Below are positions 10,771 through 16,998 of a stretch of 64,000 bases of DNA, in pieces; the stretch's first letter is position 1; each line of letters starts with the position of its first letter. The notes beneath the pieces are model-generated. The model searched no databases. It had not been told where the DNA came from and was given only the letters and a program-made list of their open reading frames with translations. This stretch comes from Stigmatella aurantiaca (GTDB taxonomy: Bacteria; Myxococcota; Myxococcia; Myxococcales; Myxococcaceae), in contig NZ_FOAP01000015.1 of the NCBI RefSeq assembly GCF_900109545.1, forward strand, positions 124,001-188,000, read 5' to 3'. A program made the translations under genes and the position numbers.

Positions 10771-12405
10771 TCAGGGCGCGGGGGGGATGGCGCCCGTACC
10801 GGACAGAACCCCGGTCAGGTCCTCCACCTGGCTGACACCCCAGGCATTGGCATAGCCGTTGCGAGCGGCGTCCTTGATGGCGCTGAAGGCCACCACCACC
10901 GGCAGCCCGCTGGGGAAGTCCGCGGGGTTCAGGGGCCGGGTGCCCGTGAAGCGGAAGGAGTAGCGGGTGGTGAAGCCGGAGGCGGTGATGGAGAACACCG
11001 GCTCCTCGGCGGGCGTGCCCGTCACGTAGGGGGCCAGCGGCTCGTCGGCGAGCAGCGAGAAGCCCGTCTTGTTGCCCACCTCGCCCACCGCGTTGCCCAC
11101 CGTGCCGTTGGCATCGAGATCCGCGTTGAAGAACACGAAGACCGGCGAGGCACCGTAGCGGCTCACCACGTGGTTGAAGTTCAGGTACACCTGCTCGTTC
11201 GGATCCAACACGCCGTTGGTGTAGACGGCCGACGGCTTGATGTCGCGGAACTGCACGCTCTCGATGGCGGTGGTGAGCGGCTGGTTCAGGTCCCCGCCGA
11301 AGAAGGACACGGTGCTGTTGAACTGCGTGGCGCCCGTGGCCGAGCCGTTGAGCGCCACCGCGCGCAGGGTGAGGTTGTACTCCTTGCCCGGCTGGAAGGG
11401 CTGGTCCGGCACGATCGTCAGCACGGTGCCGCCGCCCGACAGCGACTTGGAGAAGCCCAGGCGCGCCTTGCTGTACTCGTCCGTGAGGCCGGCGATGACG
11501 GAGGTGGGCTGCACCGGCTGGTTGAAGACGATGGAGAGCCCCTCGCCGGAGCGGACCATGTTGAAGATGGGGTCCTTCGAGCCGCCCTTGAGCGAGGCGA
11601 TACTGCTGTGGCTGAGGCCCAGGGCCGCCTCCGGGGTGTAGGCGTACGGCAGGCTCTCGGTGCGCTGCGTGCCGGAGGCCAGGAGCTGATCCGCCGTGTA
11701 CTCGATGAGCCGTCCGCCGGCCTCGAACACGCCGTCATTGTTGGCATCCAGCGCGGCGATGGACAGCCGGAGCTTGCCCTGCAGCCGCTGCAGCTCGGCC
11801 GGCCGGGGCACCCGCTCGAAGGAGAGCAGGCCCTGCGCATCCGCGGTCGCATCGATGACGACGGTGCTGGTGGTCCGCTCGGAGGAGCCGAAGAGCACCA
11901 GGCCCGCGGGGTCCACCTCCAGCGTGCCCTGGGCGCCCGCGGCGGGGCGGCCATCCGGACCGAAGGCGTAGACCTTCAGCGAGCCGTTGAGCTCGCTCAG
12001 CAGCACGGGGCCGAAGCTCGCGTTGCCGTTGTTGATGGGCACGTTGCCCGCGGAGGAGGGCACCACGGAGGTGGCGCGCAGCGAGGCGAAGCCCTCCTTG
12101 CTGAAGGTGAGCAGCACCTGGGCGCCGCCCGGCACGTTCTGGAAGGTGAAGTTGCCCTGCTCGTCGGTGGCGACCGTGTTGGCGGTGGGCGTGCTGCCCA
12201 GCGTCATCGTCACGGTGGCGCCGGACAGCGGCCGCTGCTGGGTCGTCAGCACCTGGCCGGAGACGGTGCCCTTGGGCGTCGCGGGGACCACCACCGAGAT
12301 GTTGTTCGGATCCCGGACGCCATCGGCGATGCCATCCCCATCCTCATCGGAAGCACCGCACCCCACGGCCAGGAGGGGCACCACGGCCAAAGCCAGCTTC
12401 TTCAT
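10771..12405 (-). CDS. Lipoprotein with carboxypeptidase-regulatory-like and Ig-like (SbsA/Big_5) domains
   Basis: 544 residues. The signal peptide KKLALAVVPLLAVGC ends in a clear lipobox. An Asp-rich EDGDGIADG segment next to it resembles a thrombospondin type 3/calcium-binding repeat. GTVSGQVLTTQQRPLSGATV and a VPGGAQVLLTFSKEGF strand match the carboxypeptidase-regulatory-like beta-sandwich. The middle and C-terminal parts contain Big_5/SbsA-type Ig features (GLSIVFNQPVQP, QPFQPGKEYNLTL). It is probably an outer-membrane surface protein; no enzyme motif was seen. AGGTGG directly before two adjacent ATGs favours the second, at 12405. It is divergent from the HIT gene across a strong palindrome. 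Confidence 0.82.
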   Translation of the reverse strand: MKKLALAVVPLLAVGCGASDEDGDGIADGVRDPNNISVVVPATPKGTVSGQVLTTQQRPLSGATVTMTLGSTPTANTVATDEQGNFTFQNVPGGAQVLLTFSKEGFASLRATSVVPSSAGNVPINNGNASFGPVLLSELNGSLKVYAFGPDGRPAAGAQGTLEVDPAGLVLFGSSERTTSTVVIDATADAQGLLSFERVPRPAELQRLQGKLRLSIAALDANNDGVFEAGGRLIEYTADQLLASGTQRTESLPYAYTPEAALGLSHSSIASLKGGSKDPIFNMVRSGEGLSIVFNQPVQPTSVIAGLTDEYSKARLGFSKSLSGGGTVLTIVPDQPFQPGKEYNLTLRAVALNGSATGATQFNSTVSFFGGDLNQPLTTAIESVQFRDIKPSAVYTNGVLDPNEQVYLNFNHVVSRYGASPVFVFFNADLDANGTVGNAVGEVGNKTGFSLLADEPLAPYVTGTPAEEPVFSITASGFTTRYSFRFTGTRPLNPADFPSGLPVVVAFSAIKDAARNGYANAWGVSQVEDLTGVLSGTGAIPPAP

Positions 12406-12484
12406 CATCTCCACCTTTAAAGTGATGCGGATAAGTCCACGCCAGGACAGACGGGCGGTGTGAAACACTCTCCCGGGCGCGCCG

Positions 12485-12505
12485 CGGGCGTCAAGTTGAC
12501 GCCCG
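12485..12505. promoter_or_regulatory. Perfect 21-base palindrome between divergent genes (candidate operator)
   Basis: CGGGCGTCAA-G-TTGACGCCCG: ten-base arms around one central base with no mismatch. It lies 80 bases upstream of the Ig-like lipoprotein ATG and 31 bases upstream of the HIT gene ATG. The right arm contains TTGACG, a possible -35 element towards the HIT gene. Position and symmetry suit a dimeric regulator site controlling one or both genes. Confidence 0.5.
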
Positions 12506-12535
12506 GCGCGGGAGCGGGGCTGTTACGGTGGCGCG

Positions 12536-12979
12536 ATGTCCGATGTGAACGCGCCCTGCCTGGGCTGTGCCGTGGTGAGCGGGGCCACCCGCCCGGTGGG
12601 GGGCGTGCTCGCCCGGGTCTCCGGGCTGGTGGTGCACGGGGTGGCCGCCCCGAGCCCCCTGCCCGGCTGGGTGGTGATTTCCAGCGAGCAACACGTGCGC
12701 GCCTGGTACGAGCTGGACGGCGAGCCCGCGCGCGAGCTGGGCCCGCTGGCCGCCCGGGTGATGCGCGCCCAGCGCGAGGTGCTCGGCGCCGAGCACGCCT
12801 ACGCCTTCGCCATCGGCGACGTGCTGCGTCATTTCCACCTGCACCTGGTGCCCCGCTTCGCGGACACGCCGCAACGGCTCCGGGGCCGGGGGGCCTTTGA
12901 CTTCACGGAGGCCGACGCGCTGTCCGCCGAGGCGCTGGAGGCCGCGGCCCAGGCGCTCGCCGCCGCCCTCCGGGCATGA
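12536..12979 (+). CDS. HIT family hydrolase
   Basis: 147 residues. The histidine triad is plain as HFHLHLVPR near residues 101-109, the active site of HIT nucleotide hydrolases, which cleave dinucleoside polyphosphates or adenylylated substrates in the cytoplasm. An N-terminal CLGC pair resembles the zinc-binding Cys of some bacterial HIT proteins. Length is normal. The last codons overlap the ATG of the methyltransferase gene (ATGA), so the two are likely translated together. The substrate is not predictable from sequence. Confidence 0.88.
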   Translation: MSDVNAPCLGCAVVSGATRPVGGVLARVSGLVVHGVAAPSPLPGWVVISSEQHVRAWYELDGEPARELGPLAARVMRAQREVLGAEHAYAFAIGDVLRHFHLHLVPRFADTPQRLRGRGAFDFTEADALSAEALEAAAQALAAALRA

Positions 12980-13791
12980 GCCCGGAAGGCCTCCCCCCGG
13001 GCGCGCCGTGGCCCCTGGCCGTCACCACCTCCGACCGGGTGGACCCCGCGCTCGCGGAGCGGGCCCAGCAGGCGGCCCGGGAGGTGGGGGTGCCGTATGT
13101 GGCGCGGCACCACAAGCTGCCGCTCAAGGCACTGCTGGGGCACACCGCTGAAGCCCTCCTTGTCTTCGAGGCGTCCGCGGTGGCGCTCGTGGATGCGCAC
13201 GGGGTGCTGCGCTTCTCGCCGGGGCTGGGGCACCTGCGGGTGAAGCAGCTCGACGCGGGCGTCCAGGAGGACATGCTCGTGCGAATCGCCGGGCTGCGCG
13301 AGGGGGAGCGCGTCCTCGACTGCACCCTGGGGCTGGGCGCCGATGCGCAGACGGCCGCGCGGCTGGTGGGCCCCACGGGCGCGCTCACCGCGCTGGAGAA
13401 GAGCCCCGCCCTCTACCTCCTGGCCCACCACGGGCTGGCCGGCCTTCCCCGCCACCCACAGGCCTGTCCCATCGAGGTGGTCCACGCGGACGCGGGCACG
13501 TACCTGCGCGCGCTGCCCGCGGGCGCCTTCGATGCGGTGCTGTTCGATCCGATGTTCGAGCGCACGCGCAAGTCCTCCCACGCCTTCGAGATGCTCCGCC
13601 GCCACGCGGACTACACGCCGCTGACGCGCGAGACGCTGGCCGAGGCCCAGCGCGTGGCCCGCCGCGTGGTGGTGCTCAAGGGCTCGCCCTACTCCAGCGA
13701 CTTCAAGAAGCTGGGCGTCCAGCCCGAGCCCGCCCGGCCCAACGCCACCGTGCGCTGGGCGAAGCTGCCCGGGAGCCTCGGCTCAGAATGA
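12976..13791 (+). CDS. Class I SAM-dependent methyltransferase, RsmJ-like
   Basis: 271 residues. The SAM-binding motif I is VLDCTLGLGADAQTAA, followed by an acidic TALEKSPALYLL (motif II) and a DAVLFDPMFERTRKSS segment. This pattern recalls RsmJ (YhiQ) 16S rRNA m2G1516 methyltransferases, which have DATAGLGRDA and DPMYP motifs, although similarity is distant. The first 80 residues form an unassigned leader domain. The ATG overlaps the HIT stop as ATGA, so coupling is expected. It is convergent with the next SDR gene and overlaps it by nine bases. An RNA substrate is inferred from the RsmJ resemblance only. Confidence 0.75.
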   Translation: MSPEGLPPGAPWPLAVTTSDRVDPALAERAQQAAREVGVPYVARHHKLPLKALLGHTAEALLVFEASAVALVDAHGVLRFSPGLGHLRVKQLDAGVQEDMLVRIAGLREGERVLDCTLGLGADAQTAARLVGPTGALTALEKSPALYLLAHHGLAGLPRHPQACPIEVVHADAGTYLRALPAGAFDAVLFDPMFERTRKSSHAFEMLRRHADYTPLTRETLAEAQRVARRVVVLKGSPYSSDFKKLGVQPEPARPNATVRWAKLPGSLGSE

Positions 13792-14559
13792 GGGCAGGCC
13801 GTTGGCCAGGTGCGACGACAGGCCGCCGTCCATGACCAGCGCGCTGCCATTGACGTAGCCGCCCGCGGGCCCCGCCAGGAAGGCCACCAGCTCCGCCACC
13901 TCCTCGGGGCGGCCGAACCGGCCCGTGGGGATCCGCTTCAGCAGCTCCTGCCGCACGGCGGGGTCCGCGTTCGCCAGCATCTCCGTGTCGATGTAGCCCG
14001 GGCAGACGGCGTTGCAGGTGATGCCATAGGCCCCCCACTCGGCGGCCACGGCCTTGGAGTAGCCGACGACGGCGTGCTTGGCGGCGACGTAGGTGGACGA
14101 GAGCGCCCCGCCAAACAGCCCCTGGATGGAGGAGATGTTGATGATGCGCCCGAAGCCCTGCGCCTTCATCCGGGGCAGGGCCCACCGGCAGAAGTAGTGG
14201 AGGCTGTCCACGTTCACGCCGAACAGGGCCTCCCACTCCGCCTTGGGCACCTCGTCCGCGCGGTGGAAGGGCCCGCCGAAGCCCGCGTTGTTCACGAGCA
14301 CGCTGGGGGGCCCCAGGCGCGCCTCGATCGCGCCCAGCACCGTGCCCACCGCGGCCTCGTCCGCCACATCGCAGATGAACGGCCAGGCCTGGGCCCCCGC
14401 GGCCCGCAGCGTCTTCTCGACCGAGGCCAGGGCCTTCTCATCCCGCGCCAGCAGGGCCACACGGAAGGAGTGGCGCGCGAGCACCTCCGCGATCGCCGCG
14501 CCAATGCCGCGGCTGGCGCCGGTGACAAGGGCCAGGCGCGTGTCCGGAATCGAGCCCAT
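13783..14559 (-). CDS. Short-chain dehydrogenase/reductase (FabG-like)
   Basis: 258 residues of the classical SDR type. The cofactor loop is VTGASRGIG, CDVADE follows, NNAG lies at the end of strand 4, and the catalytic set is Ser (NISSIQG) plus YVAAK. The C-terminus GGYVNGSALVMDGGLSSH is typical of 3-oxoacyl-ACP reductase-like enzymes. An Arg in the ARDE position suggests NADP(H). Its ATG overlaps the stop of the second SDR gene (ATGA), so the pair forms an operon. The substrate is unknown; fatty-acid or secondary-metabolite ketoreduction is possible. Confidence 0.88.
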   Translation of the reverse strand: MGSIPDTRLALVTGASRGIGAAIAEVLARHSFRVALLARDEKALASVEKTLRAAGAQAWPFICDVADEAAVGTVLGAIEARLGPPSVLVNNAGFGGPFHRADEVPKAEWEALFGVNVDSLHYFCRWALPRMKAQGFGRIINISSIQGLFGGALSSTYVAAKHAVVGYSKAVAAEWGAYGITCNAVCPGYIDTEMLANADPAVRQELLKRIPTGRFGRPEEVAELVAFLAGPAGGYVNGSALVMDGGLSSHLANGLPSF

Positions 14560-15230
14560 CAGAGTACTCCTTTGGAAGGCAGCAGCCGGATCTCATCGAC
14601 CCGGACGTTCAGTGGCTTGCGGGCAATCTCCCACAGACTCTGGGCCACTTCCTCCAGGGGCAGCATGTCGGCGGGGCTGAACTCCGGGCGCGTGTGCCAC
14701 AAGGACGTGTAGACGGCCCCCAGCGAGACGAGCGTGGCCCGGACGCCGTGGGCCTTGCCCTCCTCGTTCAGCACCCCCGTCAGTCCCCGGAGCCCGTGCT
14801 TGGAGGCCGCGTAGGCCGCGTTCATCGGCAGGGTCAGGTGGTCGCTCACCGAGCCGATGTGGAGGATGCGCCCCCCGCCGTGCGCCTTCATCCGCTTGAA
14901 CGCCTCGCGCGCGCACAGGAAGGCCCCCGTCAGGTTCACCTCGAGCGTCCGGCGCCACTCCTGGAGCGGCGTCTCCTCGACCGGCGTGAAGTAGCCAACG
15001 CCCGCGCAGTTCATCAACACGTCCAGAGGGCCCAGCGCCTGCTCTACCTTCTCGAACATCGCCGCCACCGAGGCCTCGTCCGTGATGTCCACCCGGAGTG
15101 ACTCCCCCGTCTCCTCCCGGACGTCCATTGCCGCGCACACCGTGCGCACGCCCTCGGCCCTCAGCTTGCGGAGGACTGCGGAGCCAATGTCTCCGGTCCC
15201 CCCGACGACGAGCGCATTCTGGACCGCCAT
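14559..15230 (-). CDS. Short-chain dehydrogenase/reductase
   Basis: 223 residues from the ATG at 15230, which has GAGGAGGA nine bases upstream. The Rossmann loop is VVGGTGDIG, the strand-4 motif appears as NCAGVG, and the catalytic residues are Ser in LHIGSVSDH and the YAASK motif. It lacks the longer C-terminal lid of FabG and ends with DEIRLLPSKGVL, so it belongs to a different SDR subgroup from its neighbour. The stop codon overlaps the next gene's ATG, implying translational coupling and a shared pathway. The reaction is unknown. Confidence 0.86.
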   Translation of the reverse strand: MAVQNALVVGGTGDIGSAVLRKLRAEGVRTVCAAMDVREETGESLRVDITDEASVAAMFEKVEQALGPLDVLMNCAGVGYFTPVEETPLQEWRRTLEVNLTGAFLCAREAFKRMKAHGGGRILHIGSVSDHLTLPMNAAYAASKHGLRGLTGVLNEEGKAHGVRATLVSLGAVYTSLWHTRPEFSPADMLPLEEVAQSLWEIARKPLNVRVDEIRLLPSKGVL

Positions 15231-15365
15231 GAGCCGTACTCCTCCTCTTCCACCGGACATTACTGTCTGGCACGGGCGGCCGTTGGCTGCTGGACGCAAC
15301 GCCCCCCCCGGGATGTTGGAGCAACAACAGGCCCCGGCGGCAATGTTCAGCAGAGGGAAGCCACC

Positions 15366-15380
15366 TGGACCTTCGGTCCA
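15366..15380. promoter_or_regulatory. Inverted repeat TGGACC-TTC-GGTCCA
   Basis: A perfect six-base inverted repeat with a three-base centre, in the 188-base divergent gap between the SDR pair and the cytochrome gene, 38 bases before the cytochrome ATG. It could be an operator or a leader hairpin. Confidence 0.3.
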
Positions 15381-15418
15381 TAGCGTGGCGCCCTCATCTC
15401 TGAAGCAGGAGCACACGC

Positions 15419-16858
15419 ATGCAGCGCAGGCCTCTCCGTGGCATCCTCGCCACTGGCGCCGTCTTCCTCGCCCTGGGTAGCGCCTTCGCGCAGCCCACCA
15501 AGGACCCCAAGCCTGGAGGCCAGAAGACGCCCACGCCCAAGGAGACCGGAGACCAGACGTACAACTTCCCGGTGGTGGCCGAGGAGAGCTTCAAGGCCGT
15601 CATGGACCGAGACATGAAGGAGAAGGGCGGCGTCATGCGCCGCCAGCAGACGCTCCTGGAGTCCCGGTACGATCTCTCCAACCGGCCCTCGAAGCTCATG
15701 ATGTCGGGCGGCCGCAAGGCCCAGCAGGAGGGCGTCCGCGTCAAGCTCCCGAAAGGGATGACGTGGGAACAGCTCTCCGCCATGAACCCGGCCGAGATCC
15801 GCGAGAAGGGCCTCTTTCCCCAGGGCTTCCTTCCGCTGCCCCACGTGAAGCACGCGGTGGGCGGGCAGGTGTTCCCGCAGATGGAGATCGACGAGATCCG
15901 CAAGCAGGAGGGCCGCTCCCTGGAGCGCTTCGACGTGGCCTTTGATGTGCCCGAGCACCTCTTGCCGGAGTTCCCGCCGCCCATCTTCCTCTCGCAGCGG
16001 CCCGAGCTGGGCGACGTCTCCCAGGGCAAGGTGCTCACCATCCGGAACTTCTACGACATCATGAACGGCAAGCTCACGCCCGTTCAGATGGACGGGCTGC
16101 GCCAGTTGCTCACGCCTTTTCCGCAGGCGGAGTTCAACGCGACGGATGGCCGGAAGGTGGCCGAGGGGAGCCTGGGCGTCGCCTGCCTCGACTGCCACAC
16201 GAACGGCCATACCAACGCGGCCTTCCACCTGAACCCGGACACCCGGCCCCAGGCGGCGCGCTTCCGGCTCGACACCACCAGCCTCCGGGGCATGTTCAAC
16301 CAGCAGATCCACGGCTCGAAGCGCTCGCTGCGCTCCATCGAGGACTTCACCGAGTTCGAGCAGCGCACCGCCTACTTCAATGGCGACATCGCCGATGCCG
16401 CCAAGAAGGGCGTGAACGAGCCGGACCGCCCCAGCCAGGTGGCGATGATGGCCCAGATGCAGAACATGTTCGACTTCCCGCCCGCCCCCAAGCTGTTGCC
16501 CACCGGGCGCCTGGATCCGGCCATGGCCACGGAGATGGAGAAGCTCGGCGAGACGGTGTTCCACGGCAAGGGCCAGTGCGCCACCTGCCACCCCGCGCCG
16601 TCCTTCCTCGACAACAACATGCACGACCTCAAGGTCGAGCGCTTCTTCAAGCCCCAGACGATCAACGACCAGTTCATCCACGCCGATGGCCCCATCAAGG
16701 CCTTCACCCTCCGCGGCATCAAGGACTCGCCGCCGTACCTGCACGACGGGCGCCTGCTGACGCTCGAGGACACGGTGGAGTTCTTCAACCTCGTCCTGGG
16801 CCTCAAGCTGGAGCCCCGGGAGAAGGAAGCGCTCGTCCACTACATGCGGGCCCTCTGA
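15419..16858 (+). CDS. Periplasmic diheme c-type cytochrome (peroxidase/MauG-like)
   Basis: 479 residues. A Sec signal peptide (ILATGAVFLALGSAFA) directs export. Two CxxCH heme-attachment motifs are visible, CLDCH near residue 256 and CATCH near residue 387. The spacing and the C-terminal SPPYLHDGRLLTLEDTVEFF segment match the second heme domain of cytochrome-c peroxidase/MauG proteins, where such proteins reduce peroxide or oxidise protein residues. The long N-terminal part (residues 25-250) has many Met and charged residues and no assigned domain. The gene is monocistronic and diverges from the SDR pair. The precise substrate is not known. Confidence 0.83.
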   Translation: MQRRPLRGILATGAVFLALGSAFAQPTKDPKPGGQKTPTPKETGDQTYNFPVVAEESFKAVMDRDMKEKGGVMRRQQTLLESRYDLSNRPSKLMMSGGRKAQQEGVRVKLPKGMTWEQLSAMNPAEIREKGLFPQGFLPLPHVKHAVGGQVFPQMEIDEIRKQEGRSLERFDVAFDVPEHLLPEFPPPIFLSQRPELGDVSQGKVLTIRNFYDIMNGKLTPVQMDGLRQLLTPFPQAEFNATDGRKVAEGSLGVACLDCHTNGHTNAAFHLNPDTRPQAARFRLDTTSLRGMFNQQIHGSKRSLRSIEDFTEFEQRTAYFNGDIADAAKKGVNEPDRPSQVAMMAQMQNMFDFPPAPKLLPTGRLDPAMATEMEKLGETVFHGKGQCATCHPAPSFLDNNMHDLKVERFFKPQTINDQFIHADGPIKAFTLRGIKDSPPYLHDGRLLTLEDTVEFFNLVLGLKLEPREKEALVHYMRAL

Positions 16859-16944
16859 GGCCGCGGCAGGCCGCCCTCCGGGGCCACGGGCGTCCAGCCC
16901 TCGCCCCGAAGCCCACGGCCCCTGCCTTTTTCCGGGACGATTTC

Positions 16945-16998
16945 GGGAGCTGCCCGTAGACCTGCCCCCTGCCGGGCGGGGAGAATGCGGCAGCTCCC
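16945..16998 (+). promoter_or_regulatory. Inverted repeat abutting the TonB-receptor start codon
   Basis: GGGAGCTGCC at 16945-16954 and its exact complement GGCAGCTCCC at 16989-16998 enclose a 34-base spacer that has its own CCCC/GGGG stem. The second arm ends one base before the ATG at 16999. In mRNA this would fold the whole initiation region into a hairpin, and no free Shine-Dalgarno sequence is visible. It could control translation or be a binding site. Confidence 0.45.
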
